From Thermoanaerobaculia bacterium (GTDB lineage Bacteria > Acidobacteriota > Thermoanaerobaculia > Multivoradales > JAHEKO01): a stretch of DNA of 64,000 nucleotides. The stretch's first letter is position 1. Every line of letters starts with the position of its first letter. Made by a program: the position numbers and the translations under genes. The stretch is from NCBI GenBank assembly GCA_945787635.1, contig CALZIK010000122.1:1-64000 (forward strand), in the 5' to 3' direction. The notes below the pieces were generated by a model. The model was not told where the DNA came from and did not search any database. It saw nothing but the letters and a program-made list of their open reading frames with translations. This document shows positions 55,690 to 64,000 of this stretch, piece by piece.

Positions 55690-56346
55690 CTAGCTCTGCT
55701 CGCGCCAACCGAAACGGCCGACGAGTGGAACGAACGCCACGGATTCACCTTCCGAGCGCTGGAATCCGCCAGCCCTCAGCTTGCGGTATTTCACCAACCT
55801 CTGGGACTCACGGTCTCCTTCGGGTATGACCAGCACGCCACCGACGCCCAGCTGTGAGAACAAGGGCTCCGGCACCGCCGGTGCTCCGGCTGTGATCAAG
55901 ATCCGATCGAAGGGTGCCACCTCCCCCCAGCCCACGGTTCCGTCGAAAGTCTGGATCTTGACGTTCTGGTAGCCCAGCTCGCGGATGCGGGCGATCGCCT
56001 GGCGCGCCAGGCTGCCGATTCGCTCGAGGCTGTAGACCCGGCTCGCCAGCTCGGCGAGGATCGCGGTCTGGTAGCCCGTCCCGGTGCCGATCTCCAGCAC
56101 AACGTGATCGGCCGAGACGTCGAGGAGCTCGGTCATACGAGCCACCACGTAGGGCTGAGAAATCGTCTGATCCGACCCGGATGGGAGAGCGAAATCTCCA
56201 TAGGCCTGGCGGCGAAGGTGCTCCCGCACGAAGAGGTGCCGTTTGACGGAACCCATTGCCGCCAGCACGCGCTGGTTCTTGATCCCGTAGCCGCGGGCAA
56301 GGTCATCGACCATCCGCTGGCGTGCATAGAGAAAATCATCCGGCAT
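55690..56346 (-). CDS. pcm: Protein-L-isoaspartate O-methyltransferase
   Basis: Pcm repairs isoaspartyl damage using SAM. The 218-residue protein has SDQTISQPYVVARMTELL, the SAM motif VLEIGTGTGYQTA and SLERIG. The start is the ATG at 56346, two bases after the surE stop. The surE-pcm pairing is widely conserved and is linked to stationary-phase survival. Confidence 0.96.
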   Translation of the reverse strand: MPDDFLYARQRMVDDLARGYGIKNQRVLAAMGSVKRHLFVREHLRRQAYGDFALPSGSDQTISQPYVVARMTELLDVSADHVVLEIGTGTGYQTAILAELASRVYSLERIGSLARQAIARIRELGYQNVKIQTFDGTVGWGEVAPFDRILITAGAPAVPEPLFSQLGVGGVLVIPEGDRESQRLVKYRKLRAGGFQRSEGESVAFVPLVGRFGWREQS

Positions 56347-56348
56347 CG

Positions 56349-57110
56349 TCAACTGCCGGACGGCTCTCCGTCCAGCTCGGATCGCAGCCATTCATAGGAG
56401 TCCAGGCCCCGATAGTCGGTCAGATCCAGGTGCAGTGGGGTGATTGATATTCGCCCGTTCGCCACTGCTTCGAAATCGGTGCCGGCGTCCTCCTGCCACG
56501 CCGGGCTGCCGGCGATCCAGAAGTAGCGTCTGCCCCTGGGGTCGAACTTCTCGACCACGGACTGCTTGTAGACCCGGCGCCCAAGCCGAGCCAGGCTGAC
56601 TCCAGTCGCCTCCCCAACGGGGACGTTAACGTTGAGCAAGAGATCTCGCGGCAGCTTCTTGGTGACCAGGAGGCCGAGCAGCCGCCCCGCGAAACGGGCG
56701 GCGCCTTCGAAGGAAAAATGCTCACCCACTTCTTGGCTGAACGCCACCGAAGGAATGCCCATGAGGGTCCCTTCGAAGGTCGCGCTAACCGTGCCCGAAT
56801 AGGTTACGTCGTCGCCAAGGTTGCAACCGAAGTTGATTCCCGAAACGATCATATCCGGCGGGTCGTCCTTCATCAGCCACTTAACTGCCAGGTTCACGCA
56901 ATCGGTGGGCGTACCATCGACCGAGTAGACCGCCTCCTCCAGTTTCCGCATTCGCAGCGGCCGGTCGAGAGTCAGCGAATGGCCACTTGCGCTCTGTTCG
57001 CGGTCGGGAGCCACCACGGTGACATCGGCGACCTCCAGGAGGGCCTTGCGAAGCAGCTTCAAGCCCTCCGAAAAGACGCCGTCGTCGTTGGTCACGAGGA
57101 TGCGCTTCAT
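56349..57110 (-). CDS. surE: 5'/3'-nucleotidase SurE
   Basis: SurE is a metal-dependent nucleotidase. VTNDDGVFSEG at residues 6-16 holds the metal-binding aspartates, and SGINFGCNLGDDVTYSGTV is the second signature. Length 253 aa. It directly abuts mtnP (its ATG follows the mtnP stop without a gap) and precedes pcm. Confidence 0.96.
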   Translation of the reverse strand: MKRILVTNDDGVFSEGLKLLRKALLEVADVTVVAPDREQSASGHSLTLDRPLRMRKLEEAVYSVDGTPTDCVNLAVKWLMKDDPPDMIVSGINFGCNLGDDVTYSGTVSATFEGTLMGIPSVAFSQEVGEHFSFEGAARFAGRLLGLLVTKKLPRDLLLNVNVPVGEATGVSLARLGRRVYKQSVVEKFDPRGRRYFWIAGSPAWQEDAGTDFEAVANGRISITPLHLDLTDYRGLDSYEWLRSELDGEPSGS

Positions 57111-57995
57111 CTATCGCTCTTCGCTTCCTCGGCGCGTGATGTAACGGCCGACGATCGGCTCCAACGCTTCGAGCGTCGCCGAAGGAACAAGCTCTGGATC
57201 GGTGATCAAGGCGTGCGCCAGGATTCCCCGAAACGGGCTCTCGCGGCCGGCGTCGATTTTGCGGATCGTGCAGCGCACCGCTTCCTGAGCGGTCTTCACG
57301 TTCTGGCGAAGAACTTCCATGACCGCACTTCCGCTGACATCGGCCTCTTCCTCGTGCCAGCAGTCGTAATCGGTCACCAGAGCCATGGTGGCGTAGCTCA
57401 TCTCCGCCTCGCGGGCCAGCTTGGCCTCCTGGAGACCGGTCATGCCGACAACGTCGAACCCGTTGCGGCGATAGTCGTGAGATTCGGCAAGCGTCGAGAA
57501 CATCGGCCCCTCCATGCAGACGTAGGTCCCTCCCTCGTGAACCGTGGCACCCGCTTCGCGCGAGCCTTCCGCCATCCAAGCCGCCAGATCTCTACACACC
57601 GGGTGAGCGAGGCTGACGTGAGCCACGAGGCCGTTGCCGAAAAACGTATCGGGCCGATGGCGGGTACGATCGAAGAACTGATCGGGAATCAGGATGTGGG
57701 TCGGCTCGTACTCCGTTTTCAGACTGCCCACGGCTGAAATCGAAACGATCCACTCGACACCCAGCAACTTCATGCCATACAGATTGGCCCGGTAGTTCAA
57801 CTCGGACGGAAGCAGCCGGTGCCCGCGACCGTGGCGGGGAAGAAACGCGACCCGCCGGCCTTCCAACTCCCCGATGATGAACGCGTCGGAGGGCTCTCCG
57901 AAAGGAGTATCGAGCTTTATCTCCTCGCGGATCGTCATGCCCTCCATCTCGTAGAGGCCGCTGCCTCCGATCACACCTATCCTTACTTCAGACAT
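57111..57995 (-). CDS. mtnP: S-methyl-5'-thioadenosine phosphorylase
   Basis: MtnP cleaves methylthioadenosine to adenine and methylthioribose 1-phosphate, feeding adenine to Apt. The family motifs are GVIGGSGLYEMEG, SAVGSLKTEYEP, EGPMFSTLAES and VVGMTGLQEAKLARE, and TDYDCWHEE is in the MTA-specific position. Length 294 aa is normal. It could in principle be a general purine phosphorylase, but the residues favour MTA. Confidence 0.94.
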   Translation of the reverse strand: MSEVRIGVIGGSGLYEMEGMTIREEIKLDTPFGEPSDAFIIGELEGRRVAFLPRHGRGHRLLPSELNYRANLYGMKLLGVEWIVSISAVGSLKTEYEPTHILIPDQFFDRTRHRPDTFFGNGLVAHVSLAHPVCRDLAAWMAEGSREAGATVHEGGTYVCMEGPMFSTLAESHDYRRNGFDVVGMTGLQEAKLAREAEMSYATMALVTDYDCWHEEEADVSGSAVMEVLRQNVKTAQEAVRCTIRKIDAGRESPFRGILAHALITDPELVPSATLEALEPIVGRYITRRGSEER

Positions 57996-58026
57996 TTTTC
58001 CTCCACACGGAAGTCGTGCAATTCGC

Positions 58027-58986
58027 TCAGGCGAATGCTTGAACTGCGCTACGTTGCTCTTCGATCAGAGTGCAAACCTCGATGGCGGTCGCCAGGGCGC
58101 GGCGCCCCTCGCGCCCGGTGACCAGCGCGACGCTTTCGCCGCGGCAAGCAGCCAGGAAGGCCCTCAGCTCGCACTCCAAGGGCTCCGCATGCTCGATCGC
58201 AACATCCAGCCGCTCCAGATCGCGGCTGCCGCCACCCTTTTGCAGCCTGTAGCCCTTGATCTGCTGCTTCTGGTAGTCGAGAGACAAATAGATCCCGGGC
58301 ACGATCACCCTGAGCTTGCGGATCTTCTGGTCCGACACCCGCGAGGCCGTCAGGTTCGCCACCAAGCCCGACTCGAATTCGAGGCGCGCATTGGCAATGT
58401 CGTCCCGGTCGGTCAGGACATTGACTCCCACGGCCGAGAGCTTCTTGAGCGGTGACGGGTCGAGGCTGTGCAGAATCTGCAGATCGTGAATCATCAGATC
58501 TCGGACCACGTCGATGTCGAGGCTGCGAGGCGAGAACTCGCCCATCCGGTGCACCTCAGCGAACCCCGGCGGGAGACCGAACTCCAGAAGAGCCTGCACC
58601 GCCGGGTTGTAGAACTCCACGTGCCCAACCGCCAGCACCCGGTCGCCGGCGGCTTCGATCAATCGATCCGCCTCTTCCAGGGTCGAGGCTATAGGTTTCT
58701 CGATCATCACGTGCACGCCGGCTTGAAGTAGCCGGCATCCGAGAGTCGCGTGCTCGGTGGTTGGCGCCGCGACCACAACGGCATCGACCTCCGCCGCGAG
58801 CGCGTCGAGGCTCTCGAACACCCGGCCGCCGTACTCCGCGGTCACCGAGGAGGCGAGGCCGTGGTCGAGGTCGCGCACGCCCACGAGGTCGGCCTCCTCC
58901 AGCTCGGAGAGGATCCGGACGTGGTGTCGGCCGAGAGCTCCTGTTCCCACGACCCCAACCCGGAGTCGCGGCGGTGCTTCAGCCAC
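58027..58986 (-). CDS. Gfo/Idh/MocA-family oxidoreductase next to lpxA
   Basis: A 319-residue NAD(P)-dependent sugar oxidoreductase. The N-terminal Rossmann motif is VGVVGTGALGRHH, and EKPIASTLEEAD holds the catalytic lysine (Glu-Lys-Pro). Overlapping lpxA by eight bases puts it in lipid A synthesis. In bacteria whose lipid A carries the 3-amino sugar, GnnA is an enzyme of this family encoded near lpxA; the required aminotransferase GnnB is not visible here, so the assignment to GnnA is only a suggestion. Confidence 0.88.
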   Translation of the reverse strand: MAEAPPRLRVGVVGTGALGRHHVRILSELEEADLVGVRDLDHGLASSVTAEYGGRVFESLDALAAEVDAVVVAAPTTEHATLGCRLLQAGVHVMIEKPIASTLEEADRLIEAAGDRVLAVGHVEFYNPAVQALLEFGLPPGFAEVHRMGEFSPRSLDIDVVRDLMIHDLQILHSLDPSPLKKLSAVGVNVLTDRDDIANARLEFESGLVANLTASRVSDQKIRKLRVIVPGIYLSLDYQKQQIKGYRLQKGGGSRDLERLDVAIEHAEPLECELRAFLAACRGESVALVTGREGRRALATAIEVCTLIEEQRSAVQAFA

Positions 58987-59809
58987 CGTTGCCCCGAGTT
59001 CTTCGCCGGCCCGGGAGGGCTGTGATGACCCCCACCTCGGAGCTCTCGATAAACTCGATCAGAGGCAAAACGTCGGCGTTCGCGCCGAACTCGCGCTTGA
59101 GCCGTTCGAGAGCCTGGGTGGTGTTCAGCCCCGATCTAAGAAGGATTCTCACCGCCGACTCGATCACTTTGACCCGATCTTCGTTCAGCCCCTTGCGGAG
59201 CAGGCCGATGCGATTGACTCCGATGCAGGCGGGCTTCGCCCCAACGATCTTCATGTACGGCAGCGCGTCCTTGGTGATGATCGAGTAGCCGCCGATGTAG
59301 GCATGCTGACCGACCCTGCAGAACTGTTGTACCGCGCTGAACGCGCCAATAGCGGCATGGTCGCCCACTAGAACGTGCCCGGCCAGAGTCGCGGCGTTGG
59401 TCAGAATCGTGCGGTTTCCCACGTGACAATCATGGGCCACGTGGGTATAGGCCATGAGTAGATTCTCGTCCCCGATCGTCGAGCTCCCGCCGCCGAGACC
59501 TGTGCCGCGATTGACAGTGCAAAACTCTCGGAAGGTATTGCCGGCACCGATCTCGAGCGTCGTGCGCTCGCCCTGGTACTTGAGATCTTGCGGGTCGAGA
59601 CCGATGCAGGCGTGCGGGAAGATCCGGTTGCGAGGGCCCAGCGTCGTCGGACCCTGAAGCTGAGCGGCCGAACCGATTTCACAGCCGTCGCCGACGACCA
59701 CCTCCGGACCGATCACCGCGTAGGCACCGATCTTGACGTGCTCACCCAACTCGGCGCTAGTGTCGACAACGGCCGTGGGATGTATGGCGACGGGCATGGC
59801 GCTGATCAA
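58979..59809 (-). CDS. lpxA: UDP-N-acetylglucosamine acyltransferase LpxA
   Basis: LpxA begins lipid A synthesis by transferring an acyl chain from acyl-ACP to UDP-GlcNAc. The 276-residue protein has the left-handed beta-helix hexapeptide repeats in its first 190 residues, then REFCTVNRGT and MAYTHVAHDCHVG with the catalytic histidine, and the C-terminal helical part. The start at TTG 59809 overlaps the fabZ stop (TTGA); an ATG at 59797 is equally possible and gives the more usual LpxA start. Confidence 0.95.
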   Translation of the reverse strand: MISAMPVAIHPTAVVDTSAELGEHVKIGAYAVIGPEVVVGDGCEIGSAAQLQGPTTLGPRNRIFPHACIGLDPQDLKYQGERTTLEIGAGNTFREFCTVNRGTGLGGGSSTIGDENLLMAYTHVAHDCHVGNRTILTNAATLAGHVLVGDHAAIGAFSAVQQFCRVGQHAYIGGYSIITKDALPYMKIVGAKPACIGVNRIGLLRKGLNEDRVKVIESAVRILLRSGLNTTQALERLKREFGANADVLPLIEFIESSEVGVITALPGRRRTRGNGG

Positions 59810-60288
59810 CCGGCCGACTTCGGCACCATTGCGGAGGTCAAAATCGCCTCGGCGACCGTTTCGCCGTCGACTCGAGCGGTGCCGGAGACCCGTGCGAACA
59901 AGCGCCGCGAGCGGATGATCTCGACATCCAGAACCAGCTGATCGCCCGGACTCACCGGACGTCGAAACTTCGCGCTCTCGACCCCGGCGAGGTAGACGAG
60001 ATGCCCCTCTCGGTCGGCCCGATCGTGAATCAGCAGAATTCCGGCGGCCTGCGCCAGCGCCTCGATCACGAGCACGCCCGGCATGACCGGCTGCCCGGGA
60101 AAGTGACCGATGAAGAACGGCTCGTTGACTGTGACGTTCTTGATCGCGCGCACGCGAGAACCCGGCTCCAGGGCCGTCACGCGGTCGACGAGGAGAAACG
60201 GGTAACGATGCGGGAGAATCGACTTGATCCAGTCGATACCGTGAGACTCGCCTGCGTCGGCTCCCTTGCCGGGGGTCGATTGCGTCAG
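59806..60288 (-). CDS. fabZ: (3R)-hydroxymyristoyl-ACP dehydratase FabZ, apparent CTG start
   Basis: FabZ dehydrates 3-hydroxyacyl-ACP in fatty-acid elongation, and its substrate is also the LpxA donor. The catalytic His in FIGHFPGQPVMPGVL and the Glu in VIEALAQAAG are present. The conserved N-terminal LPHRYPFLLVDR is encoded at about 60180-60218, upstream of the first standard start codon (GTG 60180), and no ATG, GTG or TTG precedes it before the in-frame TAG of ompH (60292-60294). CTG at 60288 follows a GGGAG Shine-Dalgarno-like sequence by seven bases and gives a 160-residue protein with a leader of about 25 residues. ATT or ATC codons close to the motif are alternatives. Confidence 0.85.
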   Translation of the reverse strand: MTQSTPGKGADAGESHGIDWIKSILPHRYPFLLVDRVTALEPGSRVRAIKNVTVNEPFFIGHFPGQPVMPGVLVIEALAQAAGILLIHDRADREGHLVYLAGVESAKFRRPVSPGDQLVLDVEIIRSRRLFARVSGTARVDGETVAEAILTSAMVPKSAG

Positions 60289-60291
60289 ATG

Positions 60292-60867
60292 CTAGCTCCC
60301 GGACGAAGAATCTTCTGCGGGAGCCCCTTCGGCCGCCGCGTGATCATTGAGCCTCTTCATGACCTCGGCGGTGATGTCGATGGCATCGCTTGCGTACACC
60401 AGACCACTCTCGAACTTGTTGAAGATCATAGTGTAGCCGAACTCCTGGCCCACCTGATTGATGATCGGCATGACCAATTCCTGAATGTTGGTCAGCATCT
60501 GCTCTTGACGGGTTTGCAGCTCCCGTGAAGTGTCGTCGTTGAACCGCTGCAACTCGATCCCCTTGTCCTCGAGTTGCTTTTGCAGTTCGGCCAGCTTGTC
60601 CTCACTCAGCGAGAACTGACCCTCGCTGATCTTGGTGCGCAGCTCCTGAATCGTGGCGCGGAGCGCGTTGCGCTCGTCGGTCTTGGTTTTCTGAAGGGTC
60701 TTGAGATCCTCGATCCCCTGCCGCCCGGGGTCAGACTCCTCGAGCAATTGAACTACATTGATCACCGCAAACTTCGACGCTTCCTGAGCGGTGACCACCG
60801 AGCTCGTGAAACCCAAAACAAGCCCGACGGTGACCGCCAGGCGGATCATTCTCTGCAACTGTCTCAT
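60292..60867 (-). CDS. OmpH/Skp-family periplasmic chaperone
   Basis: A 191-residue exported protein with a signal peptide (about 1-27) and a long, charged helical hairpin typical of Skp (from KFAVINVVQLLEES onward, with coiled-coil residues about 50-130). It guides unfolded outer-membrane proteins to BamA, encoded just upstream. Its TAG stop is in frame with the beginning of fabZ. Confidence 0.92.
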   Translation of the reverse strand: MRQLQRMIRLAVTVGLVLGFTSSVVTAQEASKFAVINVVQLLEESDPGRQGIEDLKTLQKTKTDERNALRATIQELRTKISEGQFSLSEDKLAELQKQLEDKGIELQRFNDDTSRELQTRQEQMLTNIQELVMPIINQVGQEFGYTMIFNKFESGLVYASDAIDITAEVMKRLNDHAAAEGAPAEDSSSGS

Positions 60868-60892
60868 TTCTACTTCCCCTGCTTGCCTCAGG

Positions 60893-63367
60893 CTAGAACG
60901 TCGTGCCGATGCTGAATTGGAATTTTTGGAATCGGTCGTCCAAGTAGTCGTCCGGGTTGATCGCGTAAATGAACCGCAGCGGCGCGCCGAAGATCGGGAC
61001 CAGTACCCGCAACTCGACGCCCGCGCTGTAGCGCATCAATGAAAGATCGATGTCCTGATCCTCGGCGTAGACCCCTCCGGCGTCGACGAAAGCCAGCATC
61101 CGGAACGGGCCACCAAGCACCAGATGATACTCCAAATTAGCCTGAAGAAAAGTCTCACCGCCGAGTGCGAAGCCGAACTCGTCCCGCACCGTGTTGCCGT
61201 CTTTGTCCCGAACCCAGATGCCGCGGGTCCGGAAACCACGGACCGAATTCTCGCCGCCGAGAAAGTAGCGATCCAGGGAAAACAGCTCTTTACCGCCGAA
61301 CGGCGTGATGAAGCCCGCCTCGACGTTGAGACCCGCGACCGTCAAGAGGCCTTCCTTGGTCACCGGACGGTAGATGCTGAAACTGACCCGTGGCCTGATG
61401 TAGTTGGTGTCTCCGCCCAGAAAACCGCCGGTGTACTCCAGCCCCGTCGAATAGCTGATCCCGCGCGTCGGCTCGAAGCGGCTATCGCGCCGGTCGAAGC
61501 TGTGGGTCAGCCGCATCGTCGAGATCTGACGATCGAATTCGAAGCTGACCGGCTCTCCGACCTCGTTGAAGAGCCGCTGTTGATCGAGAGAGCTGAACAA
61601 GCTGTAGGAGAGCGAGAGATTCCGGAACAGGCCCAGGTTGCGACCGTAGGTCAGTGTCCCGCCTTGGGTCTCCTGGCGGATGCTCTGACCGGTGAGCAGG
61701 TTGTAATCGAGGTCGCGCAGAAACAGCTGAACTCCCGCCGACTGCGGCCGGTCGAGAAACCACGGAACGAAATACGAGAGATCGATCAGGTCTTGACGAC
61801 CGCCCGATTGGACGTTGACGCCCAGCGTCTCGCCGCGACCCAGGAAGTTTCTCGTCTTGAAGGAGAACTGGCCGAAGAACCCGTCGAGCTCGCTGAAGCC
61901 GGCGCCGAATTGCATCTCGGTACGATCGCCTTCTTCGCCCTTGACGGTCAGATCGACCTGTTTTTCCTCGTTGTCCACGTCGATCTGCACCGGATCGCTC
62001 TCGTCGACCTTGAAGTACTCGAGCTGGCGGATTCGCAGCAGGCTGTTCTTGAGAGCTCCGGAGCTCATCACCATGCTTTCCTGAAGGCCCATCGAACGCC
62101 GCAACACCTTGTCCTTGGTCTTGCGGTTGCCTTCGAACTCGATTCGCCCGACGGTAAAGCGGTCGCCTTCGGTGACGTAGACGATCACGTCGGCGGTGTC
62201 CTCGGACACCTCTTCCACCTCGGTGTCGACTCGAGCGTAGATGTGGCCCGAATTCTGATAGATCTCGGAGATCGTTTCGACCCCCTCGTCAATCACGGTC
62301 GATCTCAACCAGCCGCCCCGAGGTTTCGGGAACTGTTGCTTCAAAATGTCCGGCTGGAACTTCTCGGCGCCCTCGATCCTGATGTCGCCGAGCCGCCAGC
62401 GATTGCCTTCTTCGAGGGGAACCGTCAGGACCAGGCGGCGGCGTTTTGCGTCGGTGTCGGGCGCGTCCGGCCGGGTGCCTCTGATCTCCACCTTGGTGTC
62501 GCCGATCACCACGTTTTTGTAGCCGGCCTTCTTGTAGATCGTTCGGACTTTCTCGAGATCCTCCTCGAGGGTCGCCGGCTTGTATACATCTTTCTTGAAG
62601 ACCTTGGCGATCGGGCCGCTTTCCTTGGTCTTGCGCATCGACAGCTTCAGACGACGGTCACTGAAGACGGTGTTGCCCTCGAAATCGATCTCGGAGATTC
62701 GGATCTTGTCGCCTTCGTCGATCGTGAAGGTCACGCGCCGGTCGGTGCCGGACACGACCTCGAGATCGTAGTGCGCCTCGGCCAGGCGGTACCCCTTCTC
62801 GCGATAGAGCTCCTCGATGACCGCCTTGAGCCGGTTCAGCTCACCGCGATTCAGGGGATCGCCCTCGCGAACGCGAAGGTTGTCCCTCGCGATCCGGTCG
62901 GTGATGTCGGTGCGACTCACTCGCTTGAGCCCGACGTATTCCACGGAGCGAAGTGTCGCGCGCTCCTTGACCGAGATCACCAGCAGAACGCCGCCGTCGA
63001 CAGCCGACGCCTCGGTGGCGATATCCTCGATCAGGCCCTTCTGCCAGAGGTCGTGGATCTTCTCGTTGAGGGTCGCCGGCGCGTACGTCTCTCCGACCGC
63101 TATTCCAAGGTAGAAGTCCAGGGTCTCCGAGGCGAGGCTCTCGAGGTTCTCGTAGCGGATCTCCTGGATGGCCTGGCCCGCGAGGCCCTGGCCCCAGCTC
63201 CATGCCGGAGCCAGCACGAGAACCGCAAGCGCCAAGGCCGTCGCGAGATGCCACGGACGCCCGCCGGCCGGTGCCGATCTGGCTCTACCCTCCGGGTCTG
63301 ACGCCGCCGCCCGGGAACAAGCCTCTCCTGCCACTTCCGAAGTGCGGCTATTCATGACGAAGCTCAT
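60893..63367 (-). CDS. bamA: Outer-membrane assembly factor BamA
   Basis: BamA is the central protein of the beta-barrel assembly machinery. The 824-residue protein has a long basic N-terminal extension (about 1-35), a signal peptide (ALALAVLVLAPAWSWG), about five POTRA repeats (IQEIRYENLESL at ~66; further repeats e.g. ISEIDFEGNTVFSD, IRIEGAEKF, VGRIEFEGNRKTK), and a C-terminal barrel with the L6 motif LGGENSVRGF and a final phenylalanine (GTTF). It begins the bamA-ompH-fabZ-lpxA operon. Confidence 0.96.
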   Translation of the reverse strand: MSFVMNSRTSEVAGEACSRAAASDPEGRARSAPAGGRPWHLATALALAVLVLAPAWSWGQGLAGQAIQEIRYENLESLASETLDFYLGIAVGETYAPATLNEKIHDLWQKGLIEDIATEASAVDGGVLLVISVKERATLRSVEYVGLKRVSRTDITDRIARDNLRVREGDPLNRGELNRLKAVIEELYREKGYRLAEAHYDLEVVSGTDRRVTFTIDEGDKIRISEIDFEGNTVFSDRRLKLSMRKTKESGPIAKVFKKDVYKPATLEEDLEKVRTIYKKAGYKNVVIGDTKVEIRGTRPDAPDTDAKRRRLVLTVPLEEGNRWRLGDIRIEGAEKFQPDILKQQFPKPRGGWLRSTVIDEGVETISEIYQNSGHIYARVDTEVEEVSEDTADVIVYVTEGDRFTVGRIEFEGNRKTKDKVLRRSMGLQESMVMSSGALKNSLLRIRQLEYFKVDESDPVQIDVDNEEKQVDLTVKGEEGDRTEMQFGAGFSELDGFFGQFSFKTRNFLGRGETLGVNVQSGGRQDLIDLSYFVPWFLDRPQSAGVQLFLRDLDYNLLTGQSIRQETQGGTLTYGRNLGLFRNLSLSYSLFSSLDQQRLFNEVGEPVSFEFDRQISTMRLTHSFDRRDSRFEPTRGISYSTGLEYTGGFLGGDTNYIRPRVSFSIYRPVTKEGLLTVAGLNVEAGFITPFGGKELFSLDRYFLGGENSVRGFRTRGIWVRDKDGNTVRDEFGFALGGETFLQANLEYHLVLGGPFRMLAFVDAGGVYAEDQDIDLSLMRYSAGVELRVLVPIFGAPLRFIYAINPDDYLDDRFQKFQFSIGTTF

Positions 63368-63410
63368 CCAAGCAAAACCCGAGCCAGAAACCGGACCCGC
63401 CGGACCTGGG

Positions 63411-64000
63411 CTAGGTCTCTTCTCCCACCGGCTCGCGCATGCGTTCCTGGAACCTCAGCACGTCCCCCTCAACGGACACCTCGATCTCCTCGATGAAGCC
63501 GTCGGAGCGTGCGATCAGGAGCTCGGAAACCGCATCCTGGACGTGGCGCTGAATCACCCGCCGTAGCGGTCGTGCTCCAGTCGACGGGTCGACGCCCGCC
63601 TGCTCCAGCAGCCACATCTTGGCGTCGTCGGAGAGCGAAACCCGCAAACCGCGCTCGCCCAGGGTGGAGTTGATCTCGGCCAGCAGAATATCGACGATCG
63701 TCCGCAGAGACTTACTGCCGAGAGGTCGGTACACGATCAGCTCGTCAACCCGATTGATGAACTCGGGACTGAAGGTCTTTCTCAGCTCTCCAAGAATCTC
63801 CTGCTCGAGCCGCTCGAAGCTCTGGTCTTCGTCGGCGTCGCCAAAGCCCATGCGACCGCCGCGCAGAACCAGCTTGCTTCCCAGATTCGAGGTCATGATG
63901 ACCAACGTGTTCTTGAAATCGACCTTGTTGCCGTAGGCGTCGGTCAGCATTCCGTCTTCGAGAATCTGCAAAAGCAGGTTGGCGACATCGGGATGCGCCT
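63411..64000 (-). CDS. ClpC/ClpA-type AAA+ unfoldase, C-terminal part (cut by window edge)
   Basis: The 3' portion of a Clp/Hsp100 ATPase: the frame enters from beyond 64000 with AHPDVANLLLQILED, then DFKNTLVIMTSNLGSK, FSPEFINRVDELIVYRPL and STGARPLRRVIQRHVQD. These match the second ATPase domain's sensor I and II regions of ClpC. The tail ends without the ClpP-loop being visible in this part. Whether it is ClpC or ClpA needs the missing N-terminal half. Confidence 0.9.
   Translation of the reverse strand, partial: AHPDVANLLLQILEDGMLTDAYGNKVDFKNTLVIMTSNLGSKLVLRGGRMGFGDADEDQSFERLEQEILGELRKTFSPEFINRVDELIVYRPLGSKSLRTIVDILLAEINSTLGERGLRVSLSDDAKMWLLEQAGVDPSTGARPLRRVIQRHVQDAVSELLIARSDGFIEEIEVSVEGDVLRFQERMREPVGEET

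Noticed and set aside
61124-63301. A very long open frame (725 codons) on the plus strand across bamA
   Set aside because: It is antisense to a clear bamA, shows no family motif, and long antisense frames are expected at this GC content. The same applies to long frames opposite mutS (383-1219), the 5602-7485 region, 35917-37593 and 30292-32016.

Overview
The window is a dense, GC-rich stretch of a bacterial chromosome from a diderm (Gram-negative-type) organism: it carries bamA, an ompH/skp-like gene, lpxA, fabZ and a lipoprotein diacylglyceryl transferase. Two adjacent genes encode proteins of the 'VWFA-related Acidobacterial domain' type. Together with the Hanks-type kinase, PilZ protein and DUF465 gene this points to Acidobacteriota, perhaps the Thermoanaerobaculia. 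That assignment is an inference from gene content. No phage, plasmid, CRISPR array or transposase gene was found; the mobile signal is limited to short palindromic repeats and one MITE-like element.

Layout. 1-345: three 96-bp tandem palindromic repeats. 323-7410: mutS and divergent tsaB, a coiled-coil methyltransferase and a large membrane protein. 7687-13838: DUF465 gene with a clear terminator, psd coupled to a degenerate aspartate-semialdehyde-dehydrogenase homologue, ferritin, trxB, and a MoxR ATPase/VWA pair. 13839-14094: repeat-rich convergent gap. 14095-22462: M48 protease lipoprotein, secreted hydrolase, DinB, DUF302, VOC, YbaK, parvulin, an AhpD-like gene with an in-frame TGA, GNAT and cytochrome c. 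22578-28645: Ser/Thr kinase, then the classic phoH-ybeY-corC-era operon. 28819-33543: hydroxyacyl-CoA dehydrogenase, tsaE, nnrDE, DUF2064, SAM hydroxide adenosyltransferase. 33590-41170: holin-like protein, two VWFA proteins, YpdA-like reductase, thiD, lgt, PilZ. 41348-44176: DUF1801, a SnoaL-like pseudogene, DUF547 lipoprotein, DHH phosphoesterase. 44160-49246: cinA-thpR-plsY-gpsA-guaA operon. 49331-53155: small charged protein, secreted beta-propeller-like protein, SGNH hydrolase with dockerin-like tail, pyrimidine phosphorylase. 53195-64000: MITE, TPR protein, tRNA-Arg, apt, acyP, VTT protein, pcm, surE, mtnP, and the envelope operon clpC-bamA-ompH-fabZ-lpxA-Gfo/Idh.

The most interesting locus is 20767-21291 on the minus strand. 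It is one continuous frame of a carboxymuconolactone-decarboxylase/AhpD-type peroxidase-related protein, broken only by a TGA exactly where the second cysteine of the CxxC redox motif belongs (Cys-His-Tyr-TGA). A short stem-loop follows at the distance expected of a bacterial SECIS element. This reads as a selenoprotein that ordinary gene calling would split into two fragments. Other points of note are an apparent CTG start for fabZ, an ASADH-fold protein without its catalytic cysteine coupled to phosphatidylserine decarboxylase, a MITE-like element whose terminal repeat provides a gene's stop codon, and frequent TTGA start-stop overlaps.
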